NCBI GenBank assembly: GCA_003313425.1
Contig: NHZP01000165.1
Coordinates: 1 to 17,008 of the forward strand
DNA: 17,008 bases
Direction: 5' to 3'
DNA from: Pseudopyrenochaeta lycopersici
Lineage: Eukaryota; Ascomycota; Dothideomycetes; Pleosporales; Pseudopyrenochaetaceae
This document shows, in pieces, positions 1-11,200 of this stretch. The first letter of the stretch is position 1. The number at the start of each line of letters is the position of its first letter. Under the pieces are notes generated by a model that did not search any database, was not told where the DNA came from, and worked only from the letters and a program-made list of their open reading frames with translations. The position numbers were made by a program, and so were the translations under genes.

Positions 1-1
1 G

Positions 2-606
2 TTTGCTACTACCGCGAGCTCAAGTCTACCTGCTTCTATTCGGCGATTGGCACCCTTAGGCATCTGGCTTGTAAAGAACTACCCTAGTGAGTTCTTAAGC
101 CTTGAGCCTACGCAACTTGCACGCCTGACAACACTATTCGGGTGTGCCCTGCATGCTCTCAACGAGGATAAGAAGTTATTAGAGACACACTACCTCGACG
201 CTTCTACTCTGAAGCAGGAACTGACTGAATAACAACGCAGCTTTACTTAATAAAAGGATGAGCTAGTTAAAGAATATAATAAGCTCGGCGAGCAGTGGAA
301 TAAGCTCGTCGCTGACTATAAGACCTTAGAAGGTTCGAAAAAGAAATTAAGTGACTCCGCGTTGCGCGACTGTCTGTTGTCTAGCTCTCCTAAGGTTTCA
401 GGCCTTACTGGACTCACTCCATTGCAGCCAGCCCTAGGAGCTACGAATGAGCTTCTGCTAGGAGGAATGAGTACGCCTACACGAATCCTCCTACGAGGTA
501 ACGCAGCGGGCGGTATTCTTAATGAGTTTGGTTCCCCTTAGCGTGTTCCGCTCTTGACTGACCTTCCTCTTACTCGCGATACCGAACATCCTTGGGCGAC
601 ACAGTA
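2..606 (+). pseudogene. Element 1 gag, N-terminal coiled-coil part (partial, nonsense-riddled)
   Basis: The frame runs in from the left edge, so the true start lies outside the window. It is open in one frame to about 606 if TAA/TAG (for example at 230-232 and near 539) are read as former CAA/CAG. The product is hydrophilic and rich in Lys, Glu and Leu between about 120 and 360 (ELVKEYNKLGEQW is visible), which suggests a coiled coil, followed by a Ser/Thr/Pro/Gly-rich linker. This suits the front of a gypsy Gag or a separate first ORF. The only basis for calling it gag is its place just ahead of the capsid-like segment and pol. No zinc knuckle is seen. Near 600-669 the apparent coding frame shifts, so at least one indel separates it from the next segment. 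Confidence is good that it belongs to the element, modest for the exact role. Confidence 0.6.
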
Positions 607-1577
607 ACGCTAAGCCCTTATCTAACTAAGCTCTACTATGAGATTGAGGGGTTACATCGGTTCTGTCCATGAAGAATAAGCAAATTCGGGTGCCTCCAGT
701 GTACTCTGGGGGTCCTGATCTTTATGGGTGGATTACGAAGATGCTTAACTATTTCAAAAACAACGGGTTAGACTGGTAACATAACGACATGCGAGCACAA
801 TTTATCTTTCAAGCTACTAGCAGTTCTGCTCAAACCTTGCTGCGAGAGCCTGATGGGTTTTCATGTTAATATGAGGACGACTTTGAGTGGTTTTATGTCC
901 TCGACTCCATCTTTGGCGACCGCAACTACTACGTTACAGCGGAACAGTGATATGATGCTTTGGTCTTCCCAGAACGTGGCTCGCTAGAATACCCTACCAC
1001 AGTTAAAGCATGGGCTCTGTTCCAGACAGAGTTCAACGCTATCGCTACTTAGCTTGGATGGATTGCTGTGACTCGAGCGTATAAGCTTCAGGCCAAGCTT
1101 CCAGGCTATCTCTAACAGAGCCTTAGCAGCGCGCCCGCTGTCTATACTGCTGCTGACTTCTAATCTCTTTGTAATATAATTGATAATGCATGTTAGAGCT
1201 ACGACCTCTGGCAATTGCCTCAGTATCTCGCTAATTGAACAAAGGGGCGTAACGCGCCAGCTAGACCAAGCCTGGCACTGCCTTGTAAATTTGTTCTAAG
1301 GACGGCGGCGGATGAGCCTATTAAGAAAGCCAGTGAGCCTGCTCCAGGCCCACGTTCGTTGTTTAAAGACAATAGAATAGGTGACCACAAGCCAGCTGAC
1401 GGTCCCAAGCCTTACAACGCGGACTCTAGCCGTAACTAGTATCGAGGAAATCCGCGCGGTAACTTAGCCACTAATTGTTACGTGCACGCAAGCCTAGAGA
1501 CTGGTGACTCCGACTACGAAGAAGCCTCTGACAGCGACAGTGACGAAGCTGAGGTCGTTGTTCATTCGGGGGAAGAG
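601..1577 (+). pseudogene. Element 1 gag, capsid-like part
   Basis: From an ATG at 669 one frame runs to 1577 with stops only at TAA/TAG (former Gln) and a TGA near 1236 (probably former CGA Arg). It starts with PPVYSGGPDLYGWITKM and continues with LNYFKNNGLDW, the arrangement usual at the beginning of the retrotransposon gag domain (P-x-Y-x-G ... L-x-x-W ... YF). A short stretch at 601-668 in a third frame (LYYEIEGLHRFCP) looks like the link to the upstream part, displaced by an indel. The tail is acidic (DSDYEEASDSDSDEAE, about 1503-1550). I see no CCHC zinc knuckle, only isolated Cys/His near 1480. Gag would package element RNA into virus-like particles. It cannot now be translated whole. 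Confidence 0.75.
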
Positions 1578-1719
1578 TAACCCTAGACAAAAGTCCTTTG
1601 TCTGGGGTTAATAATTGGTCTTGGGAAACCGCGCTGGCTGCTACTTACCAGGGCGGCATATATAAGCCCGTGGCGCAGGCACTCCTGCGACGCACGCAGG
1701 CTGTCTGGAAAGATAAGCT

Positions 1720-4700
1720 GTGTCTAGACAGCCTGGACCAGTTCGCTTTCACGAGCATGATTGGATAACGAGAAAACGCCCCCACGTCGCCCGGACATTG
1801 GCAGACGACGGGGCAGATGTGAACTTTATCTCACAGCGGTTCCTCCAGCTCACCCGGGGGTTCCAACTAATTCCTCTTATTACGCCCATTGTGTGCGAAG
1901 GATACGAAGGCGTTGCTTCGGAATCTATTACTCACAGGGTTAAATTCTACATGAAAATTGATTCCTACTTTGAGCACACTTCCGCCTATGTTCTTAACTA
2001 GTGTGGGGCCTTTGACCTGGTGTTGGGATTCCGCTGGAGGAAACTGCACGCACCACGCTTTGACTACTGTTAGGGTACGATCGAATTCCCTGACGCATAC
2101 TGCCAAACAGAATGCTGGTAACACTCGCATACACTACGAGTCGTCTGCGAGCGAGCCACGCCTGACGCCTCTACACAGCCTAGTTCCTCTATAGATAGCA
2201 GGAATGAAGGCAAGACTAGCTGACGACAGGCAAAGTTGGATACCGCAGCCCCAGCAAAGCCAGACGACGAATACTAAGTACTACACTAGCAAACTAAACC
2301 TGCGGTGGGTATTAAGGTCGTCTCGCTAAGAGCTATTCGGGCGTTTGCTAAACGAAAAAACCACCCTCTGTTTATGATGGTTCGTCGCTTACTACCAGGA
2401 GCGTTACGGAAAATCCGTTGCGCAGCGGCACAAAAGGACTATGATAAGTTCTTCGACCCTCCTAAGGAAGTCTCGTTGAAAGATATCCTGCCTCCGCACC
2501 TGCTTAAGGAATATGCCTTGATTATTCCTGTGTTTGACAAAGCAGCCGCGGCTAAGCTCCCAGATTACTCAGAACATGACCATGAGATTAAGCTTAAGCC
2601 GGGAGCTAAGGTGCCTAATCATCGAGCAAGACTATTTTCTGGTGAACAGTTTGAAGCTATTGAGTAATATGTTCGGGAGATGGAGGCCCGGGATTTCATC
2701 TTCTAGGGACCCTCTGCTGCACGAAATAACTTGCTCATCGTTGCCAAACCTGGCGGTGGTATCTGAGTCTGCGTGGATTATCGAGACCTTAACGAAGCCT
2801 CTGTTAAGGATCGATACCTAATTCCTTTCTTCCGCGAGACTTTGGCTAAGCTTAATAAAGCTGTTATCTTTTCTAAATTCGATGTCGTGCACGCTTTTTA
2901 TCGAATTCGCATGAAGCCTGGTTCAGAGTGGCTCACTGCTTTCTCTACGCGTTAGGGCACTTATTAATACCGCGTAATGCCTATGGGCCTCTGTAATGCT
3001 CTAGCCACGTTTTAAAGGGCAATTAACAGCGCTCTTTTTGAGTACCTCGACAAGTTTTGTACTGCCTATCTGGACGATATCTTGGTTTTCTCGGAATCAG
3101 TAGAAGCCCACATAGAGCATGTAAAAAAGGTGCTTACGCGCCTTAAGGAAAAAGGGTTCTATGTGGACCCGCGCAAATTAGAATTTTACACAGACCGCAT
3201 CAAGTTCCTGGGTATGATGATTACGAACAAGGGCATTGAAATTGACCCGGAGAAGATTGAGGCCGTACAGTAATGGGAAACACCAAAGACTGCCTGAGAT
3301 GTGCTCGCTTTCCTCGGGTATACTGGCTTCTCCCGGCGCTTTATCGAAGGCTACTCAAAGATAGCGTTACCGCTTACACGCCTCATTAAGGCTACTGTCG
3401 TGGAAAAGAAAAGTAGTAATCCTAACAAACCCGCCTATAAGAAGGTTCGTTATGAGCTGATTGTATGGGGGGAGGAGGAAGCAAAAGCTTTCGAGGCTCT
3501 TAAAACAGTATTTCGTGTAGGCGTGGTGTTAAAGCATTTCGATCCTGCTAAGCAAATCCACATCTTTACTGATGCGTTAGGATGGGTATTAGGCGGGGTT
3601 ATGAAGCAATACAACGATAAGGACGTCCTATAACCCGTTGCTTTCTTTTTAAAGAAACACTCCCTAGCAGAGTGTAACTACGACATCTACGATCTTGAAC
3701 TTATGGCAATTATACGGGCATTTGAGGAATGGGAGCCTGAACTTATGGGCTCTTCTTAACTAATACAGGTGATAACAGACTATAAGAACCTGGAATGGTT
3801 TATGACAACTAAAAAACTCAGCTGATGGTAAGTACGGTGGTCCTTGTTTCTCAGCCAGTTCGACTTTAAGATTGTCTATGCCTCTAGGGAAACTAACGGT
3901 GAAGCGGATGCTTTGAGCCGTCGACCTTAGGATACCCCGACAGACGCAGAAGACCCTTGTTATGGTACACGGGCTGCTATTCTCGGACCCCAAGTGCTCT
4001 CCCTGGGCATGCAACTAGCAGTTGCAACGGCCTTGCGCGCCTTAGCCCTTGGTTAACCTGAGTCCCCGGACTAAATGTCCCAGGAACAAGCTAAGGTAGT
4101 GTAATTTTGCTTTACCCGCGCTCGTGAAATAGACTTTCCTGTGGAATTTGATAACGATGATAACGATCCTACGCCCATCGACAGTACAATAGATCCTTCG
4201 CTGCCCCGTTACGAGGACGACCATCGGTTAACAGAAGAAATCCTGGACGCCGCGTACGCTGACGACGCTATGGCTAAAAAGGCCTTTGAAGCTATCGACA
4301 CAGAAACCGCTAAATTGCTATTATGGTTTTATAAGAATGGCTACTATTTCTCCGCTGCAGACCTGTCAAGCACAGGTGAAGGAGCTTCCTGACGCCTGTG
4401 GATAGACAAGACTAGGCTTTACGTGCCTCCTGACCTATGGTTACGCCGACGCATTATGGAGTTGTGTCACGACTATCAAATTGCCGGTTATAAGGGCCCT
4501 CGCAACACGTTCTTCCTTATGTACTCACGGTATTACTGGCCAAAGATGCACCTGTCAATCAAACAGTATTGCGACGCGTGCGCTACTTGTCGCTGAATAA
4601 AAAGCCCTCAGGACGGTAAGCATGGTTACTTGCGGCCACTGCTAGTGCCTCATGGACGCTGGACGGAAATTTCGGTTGATTTTATTCAAGATTTACCTGC

Positions 4701-5883
4701 CTCTTAGCTGGATGGCCGTACTTTTAAGAATATCCTTGTTATTATGGACCGCCTCACGAAAAGATGGCACTTTTTCCCTACGTATGGCTGTACCGCAGCT
4801 GAAGCCGCTAGGTGCTTTATGGAGGTCTTCAAATTGCATGGCATTCCCCTTAGTATTGTCTCTGACCGCGGTTCAAATTTCGTTGGTCGGTTTTGGAGGC
4901 GGGTCTGTGAGCGACTGCGTATCTAACAGCGCTTGTCAACGGCCCATCACCCTGAATCAGACGGGCAGACTGAGCGGGCAAATTAAGCCTTGGAAATTTA
5001 TCTTCGTCAGTACATCAACTACGCGCAAACTGACTGGGCTGCCTGGCTTTACGTCGCTGAGTTTCAGGCTAACGATACAGTTAACGCCTCTACAGGCATG
5101 ACGCTATTCTTTGCGGATCTTGGATATCACCCTCGCAGTGGCATACACCCAGGGGAAAACCGCGATGAAAAGCTCAGTAGCGCCGCAGCTAGTGATAAAA
5201 TCCGGGCAGACGAGCTTATGAACACCCACGCGGACCTAGTCGCTTATTTGCAAGAACAAATGCTATGGGCTTAACAAGAACAAGCTCACTACGCTAACAC
5301 CTCTCGCTAATTAGTGCCAAAGTACGCTGTTGGAGACCGAGTTATGGTTAACACGATTAATTGGTCTACCAAACGGGAATCAAAGAAGCTGGACCTTAAG
5401 TGGGCAGGGCCTTACAGCGTCACGAGAGTCGTGCATGACGGCCGGGCGTATCAATTGGACCTTCCACCAGATATGTTGGGCAGCGGAGTTTTTCCTGTGT
5501 TTTACCCTAAGCTTCTTCGGCCTGCGCCCTTGAAAGGGCTTCTAGATTAAGCGCCAGCTCAGCCAGTAGCTGTTGAGGTGATTAATCCTGACGGCGAGGT
5601 TTAAGACGAGTGGCTTGTTAACGATTTTCTTGATTGCCAGCAAACTAGCGTTAAAGGCCGCCGAAAGCGCGAGTGGCAGTACCTGATCAAATGGACTGGA
5701 TACCCGAAACCCACCTGGCACCCGGCGACTGAGTACTCTGACAACTACGACGCTTATCTGTTTTATTGGCGACAGCCTGATAAGCCTAAGCCACCTACTT
5801 GTCGAATGCCTCCAAATTGGTCACCACTCAACGAGGATAGGCTAGCTGCAGAAGAGTATCTCAGCGGCGACGAAGGTATCTAA
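1720..5883 (+). pseudogene. pol: Element 1 pol: protease, RT, RNase H, integrase, chromodomain
   Basis: One frame of about 1390 codons, with no frameshift but many nonsense codons, ends at the TAA at 5881-5883. Order seen: aspartic protease (LADDGADVNFIS near 1798-1833, a DDGA form of DSGA); reverse transcriptase (VDYRDLNEASVKDRY near 2770-2815, first Asp at 2881, YLDD at 3067-3078); RNase H (TDALG with Asp at 3571, ELMAI near 3697, ITDYKNLEW near 3775, EADALSRRP near 3903-3929); integrase (Asp at 4678, Asp at 4864, Glu at 4972, giving DD35E); GPY-type module (LKWAGPYSV near 5395); chromodomain (EWQYLIKWTGYPKPTWHPA near 5671-5727). The chromodomain makes it a chromovirus. Catalytic acids are all present; one integrase zinc-finger His is Tyr (TAT at 4489). 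Stops are TAA/TAG at Gln positions and a few TGA at probable Arg CGA positions (3298, 3823, 4390, 4594). Frame 1580-1765 between gag and pol is open in yet another frame. Confidence 0.93.
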
Positions 5884-6284
5884 AAAGTTTTGCTCAAGTT
5901 GGCGCGCCTCAATTTGATTTGCGCGCCTTCAGCCTCAATTCGCGCATCTATAGCCTCAAGATTGCCTGCCTTCGCCCTCACTCTGCGCAGTGCGCCTCGC
6001 TTTGCGCGCCACGTCTAGGGACCTTGCAACTGAACGAAAATTGCAAAGGTTGCTCCCATATGTATCGTACGAAGGTCTTTGGGTTCTGTTTTCGCGTCGC
6101 GGGGTAGAAGTGTCGGAAAACACCTCGGAGCTCGGCGATTTTGTATGGGAAACTGTTTAGACATGCGCAGCGCCATACAAAGCCTATTGCCGGATTCACC
6201 GAGTTAGAGGGACTTAGTGGTGAACGGTTTTCTTATGTTTTATCTTAAATTTTTGTCTCTTAGTTCAGAGGCCCTCACTATTTT
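5884..6284 (+). other. Element 1 3' untranslated region
   Basis: The stretch between the pol stop and the polypurine tract has no convincing gene. The short ORFs here on both strands have no recognisable domain. The first 130 bases are unusually CpG-rich, with GCGCGCC three times (5902, 5921, 6004) and GCCTCAA three times (about 5906, 5932, 5953), a degenerate repeated pattern. An imperfect inverted repeat, CCTTGCAA ... TTGCAAAGG, lies at 6022-6049. A 3' UTR before the PPT is normal for gypsy elements. Confidence 0.7.
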
Positions 6285-6295
6285 GAAGGGGGGGG
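6285..6295 (+). promoter_or_regulatory. Element 1 polypurine tract
   Basis: GAAGGGGGGGG lies three bases upstream of the TGT that opens the LTR. In LTR retrotransposons the tract resists RNase H and primes plus-strand DNA synthesis, so its place marks the following LTR as the 3' one and ties it to the pol gene upstream. Confidence 0.85.
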
Positions 6296-6304
6296 TCGTG
6301 TTAG

Positions 6305-6378
6305 GGTTCAATCCTTTCAGGTTACTAGACGCAGGTGAAAGGGTTCAATCCTGCTAAGTTACTAGACGCAGGTGAAAG
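6305..6378 (+). repeat. Two 37-bp tandem units in 3' LTR
   Basis: Units at 6305-6341 and 6342-6378 share the core GTTACTAGACGCAGGTGAAAG and differ mainly in the middle (TTTCAG against GCTAAG). The other LTR in the window has three units. They lie upstream of the TATA-like box, in the likely U3 region, so they may be enhancer-like promoter repeats; that role is inference. Confidence 0.9.
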
Positions 6379-6404
6379 GTAACTGTTACCTCTTACCTTT
6401 CACC
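6371..6404. repeat. Perfect 12-bp hairpin in 3' LTR
   Basis: GGTGAAAGGTAA (6371-6382) and TTACCTTTCACC (6393-6404) are exact reverse complements around a 10-base loop. The left arm overlaps the end of the last 37-bp unit. The same hairpin is intact in the other LTR (16628-16661). Confidence 0.9.
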
Positions 6405-6563
6405 AAGCTAGGTAACTGGATCGGGACTAGCCTGCTCTAGCTTATGTATATAGGCAGCACCTCTCCCCCGAAGGTGAGAGGTATCTGCTATTTTGTCCAT
6501 TTCCTTTTAAATTGAGTTTCTTCAACTAAGACCGTCCCAACTGTGCGTGTTGACTGCCTTACA

Positions 6564-8006
6564 ATAGCTATTTATTAAGTTATAGATAATCCTAATCTTA
6601 AGACTGTAGCTATATAGGAAATATATTAATAGATTAGTTACAGAGGAGTAAATAGCGTCTATTTAATGCTTGCTTAATAATACTAGTAGGAAAGGATGTA
6701 TAAGGAGGTGCGATGCACGATTATATTATGCAAACAGTGCTAGTAAAGATTATTAAGTCGTAAGCAAGAGATACTAATAAATACTTACTATTACGCGTTA
6801 TAGGAACGAGTTACTATAGACATTATTTACATGCCGCATTATTAAGGAAAGAAATTTATTATAATTATATAAGAATACCTTAGTAGATAGCTAGAGGCAC
6901 GAGCAATAGCTAATAATAAGTTATCTACTATTACTAAATTTTTATATAAGGAAATCTTATATTACTAGAGTATAATAAGGACGCTTACTATAGATAGCGG
7001 GCCTAATTTTAGAAAGGTAGTTAAAGCCCTTACTAAGATTTATTGTATTAGGAGGATCTAGGCATTAGTATATAACCCTTAGGCTATAAGAAAAATTAAG
7101 GGTAGTTATAAGCTAATATGCAACGCACTTATAAAGCTTTCTAGACCTTAGGTTAATAATCTTCTAACTATATTATAGGCAGATAGAATTTCTACGCAAA
7201 GTTAGACTAGATATTCTCCTTATTAGTTAGTTACTAGTTAGAATCTAGTACTTCCTATTAAGCTTGCTCTTCTAATATAGTAGATATTACTATTTAGATA
7301 AGTAATATTAAGAGGCTAGTTGTTAGCAGTGCGAGCTATGCAGCTAGATTTAAGAGATTAATTTCTTAAGGACGTAGTATTAAGAACTAAGCGCCTATAA
7401 CGCGAAAAGAAGGAATATTAGGATAATTATAGGGAGATTTATTAAGAAGAAATTAAAGATAATAACTTTATACTAATATAGGACTTAGCTAGAGATATTA
7501 ATATATTAAAAGATAAGAAGCTTATAAGCAGATAGCTAGGACTATATAAAGTCTTTTATACTAACTAAGATAGAGGCAACTATTAACTTATAGACCTTAA
7601 CAGTACGCAATTTAGAAACACTACCCTAGGATAGAGACTTAAACTGTAGGTACCTTAAGATAAAAGTAAGGTTACTTAGGAGTATTAAGGTTGCGTAAAG
7701 TTATAGGATCTATTATTATAGGATGTTAAGGCTAACTTTTTACCGCCGCCTGTTTAATTTAATAACTCTTAAGATAATAAGTTTATAGTTATTAAGAATC
7801 CTAACTAAGACGTAATTTAGTTATAAGAGATAGAGACTAACCCTCCTATAAACTTAGATTTATCTGAAGATATAATATAGCTAACTGCGCGCAGCTATCT
7901 TATTATTATACTAAGATCTTTAACAGAGACTAAGAGACAATAATATGTTTAAATACCTAATTTAGAAATTAATTCTAACTTAGAAGATAAGCTTACTTAA
8001 GCCTAA
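6564..8006 (+). pseudogene. pol: Element B pol, integrase to C-terminus (5' truncated, heavily RIPed)
   Basis: One frame is continuous from the first base after the LTR of element 1 if TAA/TAG are read as former Gln. It opens inside the integrase zinc-binding module (VIDNPNLKT; the HHCC His residues now Tyr, with CKQC near 6732-6743 retained), then core segments VTIDIIYMP (first Asp), LTIDSGPNF (second Asp, 6993) and YNP.AIRKIKGSYK, where the catalytic Glu is Lys. A GPY-like stretch (GLYKVFYTN) follows near 7540. The homologous region in element C aligns along its length. There is no clear chromodomain; the tail is Asn/Asp/Gln-rich. The natural stop is uncertain (7998, 8004 or later). The 5' part of pol must lie left of element 1, outside the window. 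Confidence 0.88.
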
Positions 8007-8024
8007 AGGACGGGCTTTTATCTT

Positions 8025-8040
8025 AAAGCAGGGGAGGGGC
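8025..8040 (+). promoter_or_regulatory. Element B polypurine tract
   Basis: AAAGCAGGGGAGGGGC sits directly before TGTATTTCC, just after the end of the pol frame of B. The tract is nearly the same as those at 12623-12635 and 16483-16496, which supports a common element group. Confidence 0.7.
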
Positions 8041-8160
8041 TGTATTTCCTTTATTAAATTTTTGCATATTTTTACATATTTAGTATTATACACACGCAGC
8101 GCAATCCCCTAGATATATAAAAATAAGTTAAAATTAAACGAAATATTATTTAGAGTTACT
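8041..8160 (+). repeat. Element B 3' LTR, left part (right edge unresolved)
   Basis: The TGT after the polypurine tract is the expected LTR start. The following bases are A+T-rich with TATATAAAA near 8112-8121, which could be its TATA box. I cannot place the right end because there is no second copy in the window; the end coordinate is only a guess. A long unrelated open frame begins within the next 100-200 bases. Confidence 0.45.
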
Positions 8161-8176
8161 AGGAGGTTAACCTCCT
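8161..8176. repeat. 16-bp perfect palindrome
   Basis: AGGAGGTTAACCTCCT reads the same on both strands. It lies either late in the LTR of element B or just after it. A role is not known; chance is possible but less likely in sequence this A+T-rich. Confidence 0.75.
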
Positions 8177-8218
8177 TATTACGCGATTAAAAATAGTAGA
8201 GAAACTAGGGTGTTAAAG

Positions 8219-8283
8219 AGTCTAACTAATTAGTAATCGCTAGGTAAGCTTAGCGAGACCTGCTAAAATCTAATTAGCTAGAC
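8219..8283. repeat. Left copy of hairpin-bearing repeat
   Basis: It begins AGTCTAACTAATTAG and ends CTAATTAGCTAGAC, so its ends form an inverted repeat, and inside is a second stem (CGCTA...TAGCG, 8239-8256). A shorter related copy lies at 12228-12280, with the same opening and closing blocks. The two copies flank the large unknown reading frame as direct repeats. Low sequence complexity after RIP lowers confidence. Confidence 0.5.
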
Positions 8284-11200
8284 AACTTAATATCTACGCT
8301 AGTAGCAGTAACGCAACCATAAGATTATAGAGTAATAATTCGAAGATACAGAATTAATTAAAGGAGGTAGAAGATAAGATAATTAATATTTTTAAGTATA
8401 AAGGTAAGTTAATAGCTGCGTTTAGTAGTAAGATAAGACCTGCTTAGGAAATATTCCTAAGTAGCTAACTCTTTAGAGGACCTGCTATACTAGCTAATTA
8501 GGTAATAGGAAGGAGTTAAAATAATAGTAACTTTACCTTTTACTACGTTAATAAGCCTTAGCAGGGCTTTTAAGTAAAGTTAAGGAGGGAAAGATACCTT
8601 CTACTACTTAAACCCCCTCTAAATCTTAAGCCTATAGTTAATCCTACAGGGCCTAAGTTTCTCTTTCTTACTTCCTATTACTATCTATTAAAACTTTCTA
8701 AAGTAAATATATAAGTGCCTGTTAGGTACAAACTTTAAGCGATGTTACAGCCGCCTTAGACACCTAAACAGCCTAGGAAGCGTCTACCCCTACTATTAAA
8801 CCTAAATCCTTAACTAACTATAACTATAATTAAGCCTACGCTAATAGAGATTGTGCGATTTATTAGTAAAGAAGCTATTAAAGACTATAGAACTAAGCTT
8901 AAGTATTATAGTAATATTAAAGTCCCCTAGCACGCAGAGATTATAGCAGACACTTAGGTTCGAAACTTACTATAAGTCTTACCTATTAAATAGAAGGGCA
9001 TAGTAGATAATTAGATAGTAGCCTTAGCAACTTACTTTAATAAGACTTTAACCCTTATTATCGCGACTAGAGAATTTCTAAAAAGAAGACTAAGCCTAAT
9101 ATTATAGTATAGAGGTATTGCTGCTTTTAAGCAGTAATATCCTATACTTAAGGATATAGATACTTATAAGAAGAAGAGGAAAAAGAAGATAGAGAGCGCG
9201 TTTGCCTATCTAGACGAACACTATTAGCATGTACTAAGGCAGGTCCTTATTCTATATTCTATTTAGGTAGTATACTTATACTCTAGCGTAACAGCAGTCT
9301 AATAGTTACTGCGCAGGACCTTGCTAGATAACCTCGCTCCCTTCCTTAATATAGCTCTTTACTATTAATAATAATCTATAAAGAAGAGATAGGATAGATT
9401 TATTAATATTACTAACTAGGAAGAAGTACGTTAGTAGATAGCTAATATACCTACTTAGATAAAGAAGTATTATAAGGACAGTAACGCTAAGTTACGTAGT
9501 ATTATTAATAAGCATAAGATACCTGCCTCTAGGATTACGGCTAATAATATAGACATGCGCTCTAGGGAGGGGTATCTTAACTAGATATTTTAGACAGAGG
9601 TAATTAAATAGTATAGAAAGTAATTATATACAGGAACGAAGCTTCCTCTAAATATAACTATTCTGCCTAAGTAGCTGTAGGAGAATTATTTTAAGTATTA
9701 TAAGCAGACTAAGTTACTTCTTCCTACTACTAGTAATAGTAAGAATAATTCTGTAGCTAAGGTTAGCGTCTAGACAACAGCCTTAGTAATAACTACCTCT
9801 AAACGTGCTAGAAGCTAAAGCCCTACTACTTTATTAAATATTAGAGGGCGTACGTAAGTTATTAAGCCTTCTAGTCTTAGTTACTAACGCATAAGTAAAG
9901 AATTTAGAGGTAACATCTAGAATAAGCTAAAGAAGCTAGGCAAGCCTTAAACAGATAAGCTATCTGTTACAGCTAAAAGTATTTAAGAAATCTAGCTAGA
10001 AGAACGACGTTTAAGAGGGAATAGGCGTACTTAATAATAGGTTAAGGCAGTAGAGGCCCTTTAAGAGAAATTCCGTCTTAGGCAGCGTTAGAGATTTCCC
10101 TCTACGCAGCCTTTTACTCTAGATAAGATTCGCGTAAGAGACTTAGAGTTAGTAAGGTAGTTACGTAAAGAGTTAGAAATACTACTAGTAACACTTAATA
10201 ATAGTATTAACATTTAAGACTTAATTAAAGAAGACATCTCGCTTAAAACTAGCATCGCAGTAAAATCGCGTAAAGGATATAACTATATAAATAAACAGTC
10301 TACTCTAGTTAAGATAACCGCGTTACTTATGTCTAGGAAGTTAAATAATAGTAAGCGTGTTTAGCTAATTAATACCTAGTATTAGGAGTGTGTGAATTTT
10401 AGCACTCTTAAGGATAGGCAGGGTAGTTAGGTATTCGACTATTACAGGGTGTGCTAGCAACATTATTATTACGTAGCTAGCAAGATAGGCCTACTTACTT
10501 AAAGCCTTAGCATTTTAAACATAGTTTAGCTACTTAAGATACTATACTATTATTAGAATTAATAGGGTTAGCTTTAATTAGACCTAGTAACTTAAGTTCT
10601 GTTCTTAGCCCTGTTTTAAGGAGACTATACGCATTAAGACCTAAAGAGCTATTATTATTGCCTAGTAAAAGTTTAAGTCTAAATTAACTAGGACGAAGTT
10701 GCTAAGGCTCTTAATTAGGGAGTATATGTTAAAGTATTTAAGGAATATAGTAGTATTACCTACGACGCCTTTAGCTAGATTTTTAAGGATCCTAAGCTAG
10801 TCTTAATCCTTAATTAAAGTTTTAATATGTACCTCTACTATACGCAGCTAATTAATAGTAAAAGCAACCTTAGCTAGTGTTAGGTAATATATTATTTGTT
10901 AATACAGCAGCTTGTGCGAGGTAACGTTAAATACTAGCTGCTGTACGCAGTCTTGCGAAAAGAGCCTAACCTAATTTCTTACCTTTATTACACAAAATAC
11001 ACTAAGCCTAGGGATAAGACTTACTTCTATTATATTAACTTAAATATCTCTAAGGCTGTATACTTAGGCAGGGGTGTAGATATTATCTAAGGAAGCGTCT
11101 CTTTTAACAATAAAGATAAAGATAACTATACGCAGATACTACGTAGCTTTTATAATATTATCTATAAGTACTAGAACTAGCGAGAAAACTTAGGACTTAA

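Larger units (their letters stand above)
6299..6563 (+). repeat. Element 1 3' LTR (265 bp)
   Basis: It starts TGTTAGGG and ends CTTACA, giving the usual TGT...ACA ends. It directly follows the polypurine tract, and a close copy lies at 16519-16820. It holds two 37-bp tandem units, a perfect 12-bp hairpin (6371-6404), a TATA-like GTATATAGG near 6446, then a second small stem (ACCTCTC/GAGAGGT near 6457-6481) about where transcripts would begin. Differences from the other LTR are nearly all C/T or G/A transitions, as RIP would leave. The right edge is set by the loss of similarity to the second LTR after TTACA and by the start of the integrase frame of B. Confidence 0.88.

Noticed and set aside
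984..1408. Two minus-strand ORFs (984-1214 and 1220-1408)
   Set aside because: They are antisense to the gag frame, with no recognisable domain.
3760..4224. Minus-strand ORFs opposite RNase H and the RNase H-integrase link
   Set aside because: They overlap a clearly homologous pol frame on the plus strand and are shadows.
5919..6199. Small ORFs on both strands in the 3' UTR of element 1
   Set aside because: They are short, overlap each other on opposite strands and fall in a repeated CpG-rich stretch. No domain is seen.
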